Source of the DNA: a virus
Virus record (IMG/VR): IMGVR_UViG_3300017987_000283
Coordinates: 1-28,644 of that record
Length of the DNA: 28,644 nt
Strand: one strand, 5' to 3'
This document shows, piece after piece, positions 1 to 9,700 of the stretch (position 1 is the first letter of the stretch; each line of letters begins with the position of its first letter). Made by a program: the position numbers and the translations under genes. The notes under the pieces are model-generated. The model searched no databases. It was given only the letters and a program-made list of their open reading frames with translations, and was not told the origin of the DNA.

Positions 1-1
1 C

Positions 2-29
2 AAAAAGCCGCCCATTTCTGAGCGGCTTT
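2..29 (-). terminator. Intrinsic terminator at the end of the late operon
   Basis: Read on the minus strand, a 7-bp G+C-rich stem (positions 7-13 with 20-26, one G-U pair, 6-nt loop) is followed by five U residues. It lies about 30 bp past the stop of the last structural gene. Its sequence is nearly the same as the terminator at 6684-6712. Confidence 0.85.
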
Positions 30-57
30 CTATTCACATGGACAGGCTCGGTTAGAC

Positions 58-456
58 TTATGCGCCTACTTTGATCTGAGTGTCGATGGTGGGCGTCAGC
101 TTGTCGCCGGACTCCATCACAACGTCAGCGTTGAAGCACATCAAAGCAAACAGCACGTCATCGTCATCATTGCAAACGCCAGCACCTTTCACAGTCGCTG
201 ACTCTCCTGCCGTGAACTCATGAGTTGCCCGAATGGTGTCATCCGTTACCGTGGTTGTCTCGTTGCTGATGGTGGCGTCTGCAAGCGTCAACCCTGATTC
301 GTCGCATTTGGTGATACCCGCATATGTCTGCGTCGCATCAGCGGTGCAACTGGTTTTTATCAGCACCATACTTTTGAATGCTGATGCGGCCCCGCCAGCA
401 CAAAGTTTGCTGATCTCGGTGTATCCTTCGGTCGTGGGTGATTGAGTTTGAGCCAT
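58..456 (-). CDS. Probable virion structural protein, 132 aa
   Basis: I do not recognise the family. The protein is small, Thr/Ala/Asp-rich and probably mostly beta-strand, with a short acidic run (DDDD) near residue 98 and no membrane segment. It is the last gene of the structural operon, just before a terminator, and starts at an ATG with a strong GGGAGG ribosome site 8-9 nt upstream. Composition resembles small head or tail decoration proteins of phages. A virion role is inferred from position and composition only. Confidence 0.6.
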   Translation of the reverse strand: MAQTQSPTTEGYTEISKLCAGGAASAFKSMVLIKTSCTADATQTYAGITKCDESGLTLADATISNETTTVTDDTIRATHEFTAGESATVKGAGVCNDDDDVLFALMCFNADVVMESGDKLTPTIDTQIKVGA

Positions 457-471
457 GTCCTTACCTCCCTG

Positions 472-798
472 TTATTTGGTACGTACCTGAATTCGTAACC
501 AGATACTTTTGAAAATCAATCCCGCAATAGTGGTCGGGATGTTTTCCCCTGTTCGGTGCTTGTCAACAGTAGGATCGTCTCTGAATTTCTCGCAGAGATT
601 CACCCTTGACCGGTTGTAGTTGATCGTCAACAGATATTTAATTTGCTCTGTGATATACCAGTGGATGCAGAAGGCGTTCCAGCACGTGAGCGGCCCAGGC
701 TGCTCGATACTTGCCAGTCTGCATACCAGTGTTCCATCCGCTTTCGTGTGGGGACATTCCCACTTGATTGACATTCCCCCGCTTACTTTGGCTATCAT
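472..798 (-). CDS. Hypothetical late protein, 108 aa
   Basis: The family is not recognised. The ATG overlaps the stop of the upstream tail/fibre gene in a TAATG junction and has a GGAGGAG ribosome site, so translational coupling is likely and the gene is probably real. The N-terminal half carries Cys and His residues (WECPH near residue 13, then several more Cys), which could bind metal. The C-terminal part is basic and mildly hydrophobic. Lying between the fibre gene and the last structural gene, it may be a tail-associated or assembly protein, but nothing in the sequence proves this. Confidence 0.55.
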   Translation of the reverse strand: MIAKVSGGMSIKWECPHTKADGTLVCRLASIEQPGPLTCWNAFCIHWYITEQIKYLLTINYNRSRVNLCEKFRDDPTVDKHRTGENIPTTIAGLIFKSIWLRIQVRTK

Positions 799-3137
799 TA
801 CTCCTCCGTACTTTCGATTGTTCTTTCATCCGTGTTTGAATCCAGAGTTCTCGTAGCAGTGTTTGAATCCAAAGTGCGAACGTTCCATTTCGTGAACCAT
901 TTCGAAACTATTGTCAGTACGCCATTAATGAATACGACCGCTGATGTTACCGTAGCTGTCACCGATAATCCGATAGAGGTTGAAGCGGAACGGGCAGCGA
1001 TGAATAACCGGCTTCCTGTCGGAGTGAGGCCGACCGCCACAGAAGCAGAGCGGAGAATTTCAGTTACCCGCGAGGCCGTCACGGAAAGACCTACAGCCGT
1101 TGTTGCGGAACGTCCCAAATCAGCCATTCGTGACGCGCTCACCGATAAACCAATAGCAACGGCGGAAGCTATCGCAATCCCTTTCGAGGCCGTGACACTC
1201 AAGCCGACAGCGGTAGCAGCAGAACGGGCAATCTCGGTTGCCCTGCCAGCGGTAACACTGGCACCTATAGCAGCACTCGCAGACCTCGCAATGTCTGTTG
1301 CTCTTGATGCCGAAACTGAGAGGCCAATGGAAACAGCCGCCGATAAAGCTCTGGCAATCGAACCTGTAATACTCAAGCCGACAGCGGTAGCAGCTGTTCT
1401 TGCTATAGTGGTTGCTCTCGATGCGGTTACAGATAGCCCAATGGCGTTAGATGCCGAACGGGCTATCTCAGTTACCCTTGATGCACTGACAGATAAGCCA
1501 ATAGATTGAGCAGCAGAGCGGGCAATCTCGGTTGCCCTGCCAGCGGTTATGGATAACCCGACAGCCACAGCCGCCGAGCGAACCCGGTTGAATACTTTGC
1601 TGGCAGCTACACTAAGGCCAACCGCTACACTGGCGGACCTTTCGGCAATGAATTCCCGGCCAGCCGAAACCGCTTCCCCGATGGCGACATTTGCCAATCT
1701 CTCAATATCTGTTGATCGGCTGCCCGACACGGAAAGCCCTATTGCTACACTGGCCGACTCGGTGTAGTTTCCACCCGTCGAATACGTCACAGCCAGCGCA
1801 GGCTTATTACTGCCGTAATCAGCACAGTAAAACTGAAATCCCATAGCTTTACTCGCTACCCAAGTAGGCTTATCGCTTGGATCACACTTCAACCTAGAAC
1901 CGAACTTTGAAGCCCCTGCGTCGTCAATCGCTGCTATCCCTGTTTCGTTGAGTGTGAACACATTGTCGCCACTCGAATTCCACGACCCCTCTGCGATTTC
2001 GTTGGCTAGGCTAGTAGTTCCAAGCGAATCATAATCACCTGCAACTAGTGAACCATCACTTGCAGGGGCAGATGACACGATTATGATCGTGGGAGTGCCT
2101 AACGTGGTATAGCTGTTAGTACCGCGCAGCGTAATAGTTGAGCCGGATATGGATAGCCCGGACGGTAAATCCGAAGTGTCGAAGACTAGAATCGGCCTGT
2201 ATACAGATGAAAACTGGTCTGAGGTATTGCTTGTGCTGACATATGAATAGGCATAGTCTTCGGTATCTCGCGCAGTTCCCGTAGCTGCCCCAACAGCATT
2301 GCTCCATATGTCATTCCCAGACCAGAACAAGTAACCGTCAACGCTGGTATTCCCGCCGCCTGATCCCGTATCCGGGTAAAAAGTGCTCGAATCTCCAATT
2401 GCTACAGGTATTTGCAGCATGGCTGCTATCGCTGCAAGCTGTTCGTACTGTTTAGCGGTAACAATCTCTCGGTCTGGGGAAACCGCAAACCTGCCCAGTT
2501 TGAGAAACCAATCACCTGTCTGGTTGTAGTCAAAACGGAAATCTTTGCCCGGATTCTCAATGATTACCCATCTATTAATCAATTTCCCTTCGATGATGCG
2601 GGAGTACCGCCTGCACCATTCATAGTCCCAAACCAGCACGTTAGCTTTGTAATTGGGGTTCGCAGGGTCATCTATCCACTCAGGGGTGATCGATTTCGGT
2701 TTCCACAGCTTCTCGTCAAGGAATAACTCAGGCTGGAACTGGACTTTCTGTCCTGCTTTCCGCCCGTCCGGCTGGTCGCACAAAACCTCGATTTCACACT
2801 GAGTTCCCTTTACAGTCGCCCGGAAAAGGTTGTGCTGTGAGACATAAGCCCCTGTCAGCGAGTCGTAAGTCCAGCCCGGATCGAGGGAATAACTATCACT
2901 GTCGCACATCGCTAACCCTTGAGACACGAGGATGTGATGGGTCTTGTTGATGATCCCATCAGTGAACTTGTAGCCTTTGGAGTACGGAGAGCCGCCATGC
3001 TGCCTAGCGTTGTATTCCTTGCAGAATTCAACCCGTTCGATAGGGACGCCCAACTGATCCATCATGCGAATGACAACAGGATCAGTGCATTCCTTGTTGA
3101 CGATGGGTTCGGTTAAAAGTCGTTGCGGTGTAATCAT
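798..3137 (-). CDS. Tail or fibre-like structural protein with 20-residue tandem repeats, 779 aa
   Basis: The first ~265 residues look like a globular, Trp/Tyr-rich phage structural domain. Residues ~265-465 are Ser/Thr/Gly-rich and beta-like. Residues ~465-725 contain about 14 imperfect copies of a 20-residue unit with consensus VAVGLSVSASRATEIARSA, a few shortened to 18. The C-terminus ends with a short hydrophobic stretch and two RTLDSNT motifs. SVAIG-type repeats recall the head repeats of trimeric adhesins, so a trimeric fibre is an inference. The ATG at 3137 has no recognisable ribosome site and starts only 8-10 nt after a terminator U-tract. Long plus-strand open frames across the repeats (such as 832-1509) are antisense shadows of the Ala/Ser codons. 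Confidence 0.75.
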   Translation of the reverse strand: MITPQRLLTEPIVNKECTDPVVIRMMDQLGVPIERVEFCKEYNARQHGGSPYSKGYKFTDGIINKTHHILVSQGLAMCDSDSYSLDPGWTYDSLTGAYVSQHNLFRATVKGTQCEIEVLCDQPDGRKAGQKVQFQPELFLDEKLWKPKSITPEWIDDPANPNYKANVLVWDYEWCRRYSRIIEGKLINRWVIIENPGKDFRFDYNQTGDWFLKLGRFAVSPDREIVTAKQYEQLAAIAAMLQIPVAIGDSSTFYPDTGSGGGNTSVDGYLFWSGNDIWSNAVGAATGTARDTEDYAYSYVSTSNTSDQFSSVYRPILVFDTSDLPSGLSISGSTITLRGTNSYTTLGTPTIIIVSSAPASDGSLVAGDYDSLGTTSLANEIAEGSWNSSGDNVFTLNETGIAAIDDAGASKFGSRLKCDPSDKPTWVASKAMGFQFYCADYGSNKPALAVTYSTGGNYTESASVAIGLSVSGSRSTDIERLANVAIGEAVSAGREFIAERSASVAVGLSVAASKVFNRVRSAAVAVGLSITAGRATEIARSAAQSIGLSVSASRVTEIARSASNAIGLSVTASRATTIARTAATAVGLSITGSIARALSAAVSIGLSVSASRATDIARSASAAIGASVTAGRATEIARSAATAVGLSVTASKGIAIASAVAIGLSVSASRMADLGRSATTAVGLSVTASRVTEILRSASVAVGLTPTGSRLFIAARSASTSIGLSVTATVTSAVVFINGVLTIVSKWFTKWNVRTLDSNTATRTLDSNTDERTIESTEE
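943..1765 (-). repeat. About 14 tandem ~60-bp coding repeats in the tail/fibre gene
   Basis: Each ~60-bp unit encodes 20 residues with a conserved IGLS...AS R...IARSA pattern. Some copies are nearly identical in DNA: about 38 bp around 1216-1253 recurs at about 1508-1545 with one or two changes. That points to recent duplication or recombination between units. Boundaries are approximate. Confidence 0.85.
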
Positions 3138-3146
3138 CGTTCAAAT

Positions 3147-3173
3147 AAAAAAGGGGGCTTTGCGCTCCCCTTT
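3147..3173 (-). terminator. Intrinsic terminator upstream of the tail/fibre gene
   Basis: On the minus strand, AAGGGG pairs with CCCCTT (3151-3156 with 167-172 of the same kilobase) and is followed by a U-rich run. It lies between the stop at 3192 and the start at 3137, leaving almost no room for a new promoter or leader before the next gene. Confidence 0.75.
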
Positions 3174-3191
3174 GGTTTAGTTGGAAATTGG

Positions 3192-3545
3192 TTATGCCAG
3201 TGGCTTGACTCCCCTTATGTAGAAGTCAACCGCTGCCGTTGTTTGAGCGGCCCCCAACACAATTGTCACGAATTGGGCGCAGACGTTCTTGAACACATTC
3301 ATGCCGGCACCAGTCCTTGCAGTCGTGGTGTTCACGTAGTCTCCGGTAGCGTCGGCATCGAAGGTGTATGCCTGCACGGCAGTACCACCCGTTTCTCTCA
3401 TTGGTTTAACTGTAATAGTGGCACTGTCGATTGCCGGATTGTATACCTGCACATCCTCAAATTCGTATCCCAGGTCTGTTTCTGACGATGTGGTGCCATT
3501 CTTATCGATGGTTACTTTCTTCCACGGTCCAATAGAATTGCTCAT
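3192..3545 (-). CDS. Probable virion structural protein, 117 aa
   Basis: The family is not recognised. The protein is Thr/Ala/Val-rich with predicted alternating strands, no signal peptide and no membrane helix, and ends in a short basic segment (RGVKPLA). It starts at an ATG with GGGAGG about 6 nt upstream and follows the zinc/HeH protein by only 1-2 bp, so the two are probably co-translated. Position after the capsid genes suggests a head completion, decoration or head-tail joining role. This is inference from gene order and composition. Confidence 0.6.
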   Translation of the reverse strand: MSNSIGPWKKVTIDKNGTTSSETDLGYEFEDVQVYNPAIDSATITVKPMRETGGTAVQAYTFDADATGDYVNTTTARTGAGMNVFKNVCAQFVTIVLGAAQTTAAVDFYIRGVKPLA

Positions 3546-3546
3546 G

Positions 3547-3948
3547 TCACGCCTCCCTTATCGCCTTAATCAAAGCGTCTCTCTTCTGATTTGATTTGAT
3601 ACCGAGCTTTTGGGCGATCTGTTGCAATTTCGGGTACTCTTTGCCCTCTAAATCGGCATCTACTATAACGGGATCGAATGTTGCGGTTTCCTCAGTGTCG
3701 GCCACCTTTTCAGCTTCCGGTTCTGGTGGTACTTCGGGCTTAGGTTCGATCATGGGGTATCCTCGCCCGCAGATAGGGCAAAACCCGGTCACAATATCCC
3801 CGCCCTCAGTATCTTTGCCGAACTCAATAGCAGGAGTTACCACGCCTAGAAAGTCGTGCTTGCAGTTGTCGCACTCTGAAACCGGGTATTTCAACAGGGC
3901 TTTGTTTATGTCGCCCTTTGATCTTTTCTTTGGTGTTACGGTTTCCAT
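3547..3948 (-). CDS. Zinc-finger protein with C-terminal HeH/SAP-like domain, 133 aa
   Basis: Two CxxC pairs are visible: CDNC near residue 26 and CPIC near residue 57, which would form a zinc ribbon. A Pro/Glu-rich linker (residues ~68-85) follows. The last ~30 residues (YPKLQQIAQKLGIKSNQKRD, then ALIKAIREA) fit the helix-extended-loop-helix fold of SAP, LEM or Rho N-terminal-like domains, which bind nucleic acid or act as termini of phage head proteins. Genes of this sort are common next to capsid genes, often as head-tail connector accessory proteins. The ribosome site is AAGGGGG, 3-4 nt before the ATG. Confidence 0.65.
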   Translation of the reverse strand: METVTPKKRSKGDINKALLKYPVSECDNCKHDFLGVVTPAIEFGKDTEGGDIVTGFCPICGRGYPMIEPKPEVPPEPEAEKVADTEETATFDPVIVDADLEGKEYPKLQQIAQKLGIKSNQKRDALIKAIREA

Positions 3949-3963
3949 AAACCCCCTTAAGAT

Positions 3964-3989
3964 GAGCGGGGAGCCGAAGCCCCCCGCTC
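3964..3989. other. Strong hairpin between decoration gene and zinc/HeH gene
   Basis: GAGCGGGG pairs perfectly with CCCCGCTC, and an inner GC/GC stack is capped by CGAA. Neither strand has a U-tract, so it is not a classical terminator. It could protect mRNA ends, be a processing site, or lower downstream expression relative to capsid genes. Confidence 0.6.
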
Positions 3990-3996
3990 TCAGTTC

Positions 3997-4803
3997 TTAG
4001 AATCCCAATCGCAGGAAAACGATGGCCGTTTCCGTGTCGGCAACACCGGGTGTCATCATTTCACCGATGATGACTTCGGTGGTGACTGCGGCCATCGGAT
4101 CGGCCTTCGCTGCGGTCGTTCCGACCACAACCAGCGTCCCGAGGGCGCAGGCAGCGTGCATGACTACCGGAGCCGGGCCAGCGCACTGGCACCAGAAGTA
4201 GTAGGATGCGGTGACAGCGATCAACGGCACGCCGATCACCTTACCGGTGACAACGGCCGCAGTTGCGATAACCTTGTAGTACGGGCTACGAACAATCCCC
4301 GCCTCACTGGAAGTAGTCAACGCGATAGTCAGCGCGTCGTACAGGTTGAAGGTCGAGTCACCAGTAGTTACCAGGGCATCATTACTGATAATCTTCCTTA
4401 ACTGGCCTTCGCCTGCCTCGTCATTGACCACCATGTAGCCTTCCTTGAAGTCGTTGGCTACGTTGTTCGGCGCACCGTCAAGGTTGGCCGTTGAGGTCAG
4501 TTCGACAGCCGTAGCCGCGATGGCAGCAGCAGCACCGACAACAATGTCATCGTCCTGCTCTGCATGTACCGCAGCAGCCGACTGCACCGGAGCCGCGATA
4601 TTCAACGCAACCGAGCCATTCTTGCAATAGACCCACTTCCGGTCGCCATCGATGAGGATGGTTCCCAGGGGGAATAGCTGTGTAGCGGACTCAGCAAACG
4701 GGTCAGCCAGGTTGTTGTTCAACGAATAGTCACCATCATTGTTTCGGGGAAAGTGGATGATGTACCCGTTGTTGGATTCAACAGGGAAATTGTAGTTCGT
4801 CAT
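3997..4803 (-). CDS. Probable capsid decoration or head structural protein, 268 aa
   Basis: It follows the major capsid gene by about 20 bp and starts at an ATG with a strong AAGGAGGT site. The N-terminus is polar, with an NNDGDYSLNNN stretch. The middle and C-terminal parts are Ala/Val/Thr-rich with many short strands and a segment with nearby Cys residues (WCQCAGPAPV near residue 203). The ordering and the C-terminal Ala/Val-rich beta pattern resemble head-stabilisation proteins encoded directly after major capsid proteins. The exact family is not assigned. Confidence 0.6.
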   Translation of the reverse strand: MTNYNFPVESNNGYIIHFPRNNDGDYSLNNNLADPFAESATQLFPLGTILIDGDRKWVYCKNGSVALNIAAPVQSAAAVHAEQDDDIVVGAAAAIAATAVELTSTANLDGAPNNVANDFKEGYMVVNDEAGEGQLRKIISNDALVTTGDSTFNLYDALTIALTTSSEAGIVRSPYYKVIATAAVVTGKVIGVPLIAVTASYYFWCQCAGPAPVVMHAACALGTLVVVGTTAAKADPMAAVTTEVIIGEMMTPGVADTETAIVFLRLGF

Positions 4804-4825
4804 GTTCTCATACCTCCTTTTTCAC

Positions 4826-5884
4826 CTAGACGGTGATAGCCGCCTTCGTGAAGTCGAACATCCGGCAAATGGCGTACTTGCTGCCATTAATCAGGCAGGA
4901 ATTGACGCTGGTTCTCAGTGCCTTGGCGATCTTGCTTTCCAGCTTGTCGAAGTATTCAAGTTGAATCATCTTTTCTGTTCCATCGTTGTCGATGGTCCCT
5001 ACGGCCAGAGCAAGACCGGGATCGGCCTTGTCAATTCCGTTGGTCCGCAGCTTAACGCCGAACAAGGAATACATCGCCGTGCCAGAACTGTACTTGGCGC
5101 GTGCGTCGCTGCCAACGCCGGTGTTGGCCTGCTCTGCCACCAAGTAGTCAGAGGGGATCAGTGGGATGTTGTCCCACATCAGCAAACGAGTACCAAGCTG
5201 GTTGGTATTCCACTGCACATTACCCATCGTCCCGGCAGTACCCGTTGCCAATCCTGCAAGACCTTTTTCTTGGAAGGCCGCGCTCAGGTAGGTAGGCAAC
5301 CAGTACGGAACCAGCCAGAAATCAATGCCGTGGCGCATCTCATCGGCCATATTGCGCCAGTTCATCAGGCTCAGGGCAGTTTCGCCAGCATCTACGTCCC
5401 AATCTTCGCCAGCACTCACCGCAGCTAGAGCGTGCATTCCATCCATCTCAAGCGATGCGTCCGAACCATAGGTGATGTCGTCATAGAGAACCTTGTCACC
5501 CAGGGCTACCAACATATCATTGACCATCGACTGATACTGGATTTCCTCATAGTCGTTCATGGTCTTGTGGATGGATTTGTAGAACTTGTCCAGGGCCTCA
5601 TATTTGTAGCACTGTTTGAGGTACGCGGTCTGCTTATCGAAGGTCGCGCCCTCAGTCAGCACCGTGGTCGTACCTTTGCCACTGTTTTTCACGTCAGTAG
5701 ACGTGTCAGTGGTCTTGCGAAGCCAATCGATCTGTTCGCCTGTCCCATCACCGGTTACCGTAGCAATGGTGTCAATCGGGTTGCCCCGCTTCTGGTTGTC
5801 ATCTACATAGCCAGCGACGAGGGTAGGCTGAGTGGCCTTCATGGCCTCTACGAAATTCTCAAAATGTCCACCGGATAAAGCCAT
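4826..5884 (-). CDS. Major capsid protein, HK97-fold type, 352 aa
   Basis: The capsid role is inferred from length (352 aa), position directly after the scaffold gene, and a pattern typical of HK97-fold coats without a cleaved delta domain. That pattern is a helical N-terminus, a strand-rich E-loop-like region with many Thr residues (~40-80), a spine-helix region rich in acidic and aromatic residues (~95-130) and a long C-terminal A-domain. The ATG has AGGAGGT about 8 nt upstream, one of the strongest ribosome sites of the operon, as expected for the most abundant virion protein. No N-terminal prohead protease cleavage motif is obvious. Confidence 0.8.
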   Translation of the reverse strand: MALSGGHFENFVEAMKATQPTLVAGYVDDNQKRGNPIDTIATVTGDGTGEQIDWLRKTTDTSTDVKNSGKGTTTVLTEGATFDKQTAYLKQCYKYEALDKFYKSIHKTMNDYEEIQYQSMVNDMLVALGDKVLYDDITYGSDASLEMDGMHALAAVSAGEDWDVDAGETALSLMNWRNMADEMRHGIDFWLVPYWLPTYLSAAFQEKGLAGLATGTAGTMGNVQWNTNQLGTRLLMWDNIPLIPSDYLVAEQANTGVGSDARAKYSSGTAMYSLFGVKLRTNGIDKADPGLALAVGTIDNDGTEKMIQLEYFDKLESKIAKALRTSVNSCLINGSKYAICRMFDFTKAAITV

Positions 5885-5897
5885 TGGCTTTTACCTC

Positions 5898-6656
5898 CTA
5901 TTTTTTCTTGACCCCTTTTGCGGAGTCGATTTCATCCCGGAGAGTTCTCTGTTTGGGTTCCCCCGATTTCCCCGGAAGCGTTCGAGGTTGAGGCTTGGCG
6001 TCCGAAGTCGCCTTGTTTGGGTCGGGAGCCTTTATAGGCGTGCAAAACTCCACGAATTCAGCTATTTCCTCTTTCGTGGTAGCCTTCCCCTTTCGAGCCA
6101 ACTTCTCAAGCTGTGCCGGTTCGACCTTCTTATCAGTAGCGACCTCGTTGACCAACGTGGAAAACTCGGCATCCTTCGAGGTGGATTCGGCTTGTTTAAC
6201 AGCCGCTTCCCTCGTTCTCAAGTCGGCATCCCAATTAATCAACCGGTCCTCATACTCGTGAAGATCGTCCAGAACCTTCACAGCCTTTTCGTTTCCTGCC
6301 TCTTCCAGGCTCAAGCGGCGCACCTTGCGCAGTTCCTCTCTGGTTGTGTCCAGTTGGGATTGCGCCGAGTCTCTGTCACTTGCAGCGGTATTGAATTGCT
6401 TTGTCACCTCAGCAAGTTTCGAGTCCGCCGAGCTTTGCGCCTCTCTCGCGTCTTTGATGTGCGATTGAAGCTGTGCCTCCGTGTAGATCGGATCGTCCGA
6501 ACCCTGATCGCCTTCGCCATCAGAACCGGGCTTGATGGAATCCTCCGAACCCGCGTCACCTTGAGCGTTCAACGCATCGGTCGAACCGCCTTCGTTCTGC
6601 GCGTCCGCAGCACCCGCATCCGAGTCCTGCGCTTGGTTGTTCCCAGAGTCCAACAT
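5898..6656 (-). CDS. Capsid scaffolding protein, 252 aa
   Basis: The protein has an acidic, Gly/Ser/Asp-rich disordered N-terminus (residues ~1-60), a long Glu/Lys/Ala/Gln coiled coil (~60-180) and a basic C-terminal tail ending KGVKKK. This is the usual build of phage scaffolds, whose C-terminal positive patch binds the coat subunit. It lies immediately upstream of the major capsid gene with 13 bp between them. The ATG has AGGAGG 9 nt upstream. A terminator stands just before it, so its expression relative to the giant upstream gene is probably modulated. No protease domain is visible. Confidence 0.8.
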   Translation of the reverse strand: MLDSGNNQAQDSDAGAADAQNEGGSTDALNAQGDAGSEDSIKPGSDGEGDQGSDDPIYTEAQLQSHIKDAREAQSSADSKLAEVTKQFNTAASDRDSAQSQLDTTREELRKVRRLSLEEAGNEKAVKVLDDLHEYEDRLINWDADLRTREAAVKQAESTSKDAEFSTLVNEVATDKKVEPAQLEKLARKGKATTKEEIAEFVEFCTPIKAPDPNKATSDAKPQPRTLPGKSGEPKQRTLRDEIDSAKGVKKK

Positions 6657-6683
6657 GAGTGAAAACCTCCTAAATTTGGATAT

Positions 6684-6712
6684 AAAAAAAGACCGCCCAT
6701 CTCTGAGCGGCC
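6684..6712 (-). terminator. Intrinsic terminator between the giant gene and scaffold
   Basis: On the minus strand an 8-bp stem (691-698 with 705-712 of the 6-kb block, two G-U pairs, 6-nt loop) is followed by seven U residues. It is a near-copy of the terminator at the window start. Transcription of scaffold and capsid must read through it or start nearby. Confidence 0.85.
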
Positions 6713-6734
6713 TTAATTCCCGGTAATTGTGTGG

Positions 6735-9700
6735 TTACTTCAACGCTTCGTCAAACTCTTTGTCCTTTTCTACAAAGTAATCCCGGCCAGCTTGTGCGCT
6801 GGTTTTGATCTTCTCGGCCAACGTCTGCATATCAGGATCGGTGAACACTTCCGTATTGATGTCTTCCGGTCGCGTCTGCCATCTCGGGGGTTCGGGTTCT
6901 TTGTCTACCTTGAATACAATGTTCGGGTCGATCTTGTACTTCCCGCCGTACTGTTCGTACTTGTCCCAGTCGAACTCTGACCATCCCATAACAGTTTCCA
7001 TCTGGTCCTCAAAGTCTGCGCCAAAGTTGTTGATAGCATCGCCCCGTGCTATGTAACGGTTCTTCATGTCGTCGGAAGGATGAGAAGAGTAGATTTGAAC
7101 AACCCACTGCCAGAACTCACGGCTGGGAATTTTGTTGAAGTCGATCTTCTCCTGATTCATCTTGGCTTCATTGGTATAAACGTTATGGTAGAACGGGCCG
7201 TGTTCGTACAGCCATTGCTCGGTTGCGTAGAAGTTTATGTCTTCGTTTTTGTCCTTCGAAGTGTCCCGCTTGATGTCCTCTTCCATGTATTCGACATAGG
7301 AATTGATCTCTGCGTCTGAGGCACCGGCAGGCCAGTCTTTAACGTCCATGGAATAGACGGCTTTTCGGTATTCCGGGGAAGCATTGAGCAACGCCTTGTT
7401 CTTTGCCTGACTTGCATTAAGCCCGTTCCTCTCGTGGTCCTCAATATCAAGCATCACTTGTACATGAGGTTCGATCATGTTTTCCGGTAATCCCTTTTCG
7501 TAACCGTCAACCTTGTAATATGCCCCGTCAAAGCCCGGATTGTCTGCTACGATGTCGTCAAACAGTTTATCTTTCAAAGCGGTGCGCTTCTGTTCGTCAG
7601 TCATCACATTCCATTGGTCAGCCGTGACGGTCCAGGGACGGGATATGCCATCAAGTGACATATCGTTAATCTCAGCCTTCCCGGTTTCCCACGCTTCGAA
7701 CTCTTCCGGCCAATGCGCTTTGACTGAGTACGCTTCTTTCGAGACAGGTTTGAGGTTGAACCAATGCCCGGTCAGCACATTCTCTACCTCTTCATTGGTA
7801 GCCCGGAATGCTCTGCCATCTGGCGCATCATAGTAACCGGACAGGCTGATTTGATGCCGTGCGTCCTCGTACTCCTGCATGAGCGGTCCCCATTGCTGAC
7901 GGGTGATCCACTTATCGAGCGCAAGGTTCTGCGCTTCGGTAAGTTTCGCCCTCAGTTCGCTCTCAAGAGTGTTCAGTCCCGGCCCTTTGGGAGTGTCGTT
8001 CGGCCTGACTACACCAGTATCAGGATCGGTAGCCTGTTTGAAGATATCGAAATACTGGATAATCGCAGCATCGTAAGGGTCTTCGGGAAGTTCCCCGGTG
8101 TCCTCGAATAGTTGAAAGTCCTTATTCGCCTGCATCTTCCGGTCGTATATCTCAGCTTTCAGCTTCCACGTTTCAGACTTCAACCAGTCTGAATTTTCCT
8201 TTGGAGTTGGAATATCCCCATGCTGATCGGGATAGTTCTCTGGGTGAATAACTCTATCCTCATACTCTTTGATAAGGTTCTCACCCCTTTGGATTCTCTG
8301 CTCATCCAGTTCGTTGTATATCTGCCAGCCACGTTCGCCGTGGTAGCCGTCAGACTCCATAGCGTCTTGAAGGGCTTTCATTTCCTTTTCAAACTCAGGG
8401 TCATGTTTGGCCTCGTGCTGCTGGACCATATTCAAGTCATCCCAGTTCTCAGCATGTCTTATCTGTTCGCCGTTCTCGTCGTATACCCAAAGCTCGTGGG
8501 AGTCAATGTAGTTCTGCTTGACTTTTGCGTATCGTTCGGAGTAGGTCTCATACGATAGGACGCTGATGCCGAAGACTTCAGGAATAGCCATAAATGCGCC
8601 TTTACCGCCTTCCTGCCCGATAGCATCCATAAAACCTTGAACTACCATCGGGAACATGCGCTCTTTTACCTGCTCAAATGTCCCGAGGTCAGCCGGTTCA
8701 AACTCTTGACCGAGGTAGGTTTCGCCCAGTTTGATATCGGTAATCAGCCCGGCAGTGGGCGACAGTTTGGACCTGATAAACCTCGCTATTAATTCATCCC
8801 TATCAATCGGCCTCACTACACCGGATGATGTTACCGTCTGTCCGGTTGCCATTCTTGCAGTCAGCACAATGTATTGCTGAAATCCTGCAAACGGGTCATA
8901 GCGGGTATTGCCAACCCTGATTTTGCCAAAGTCAGAAGATCGGGGGTCAAGTTCAACATCCAACCCGGCCATTATCGCCAGCCCGATTACCGAACCAACG
9001 AACCCGCTGAATACTCCAAGCTCTCGGATCATAATACGGCGAACTGGTGAGTTGATAGGGATGTTTGGATTGAACAGGAGGAAAGGCGTTGCAAGTCTCC
9101 CTGTCTGCAACCGGATTGAAAAGAAAGTGGTATTGACCACCGGCGCAACATCGCCTAACTTGCCAATCGGCCCACGACCGCTTACACAGTTGATAAACTG
9201 CCCCATCGCCTTGTATTCGGCAGGCTCGACACTCTTCCCCTTTTCTTCTCTGGATTTTAGGTATTGGTAATAATTCTTTGCTACGTTGAAGCGCAATACA
9301 TTCAGGTATGTGACGTAAGCACGTTCTGAAAGTCTGACAAACGGAATCTTTGATGCCAGCTTAGATTGGAAGGCTTCCTCTTGAATCTTCCTGCTCTCGG
9401 ATATCTTGCCGATATCAGTAAGCTCAACCCCCATTTCTTTTGTGACAGCCTCGTAATAGGGGTCATCCTTAATCATCTCTGCAATTTCAATATAGTTATC
9501 CTCACGTGCGAACGCCTGTAACTGCTTGCCAAATGCATCAATAGCAACAAGCGGATGATTGAGTGATAGCACTAGTCCTTGACGCCCAGGAGCCGACAAG
9601 TCCCACGAAGCAAGGAAAGCACGTGGGAGGTTTGCTATATCCAAAAGGTTGAGCAACACTCGGCGCACAACCTCCCTGTTCAATGCGGCCCTGTCGGTAT

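Noticed and set aside
832-1509. Plus-strand 225-aa frame
   Set aside because: Antisense of the Ala/Ser-rich tail repeats, without a ribosome site.
5832-6662. Plus-strand 276-aa frame
   Set aside because: Antisense of the scaffold gene, with Leu/Arg-rich shadow composition.
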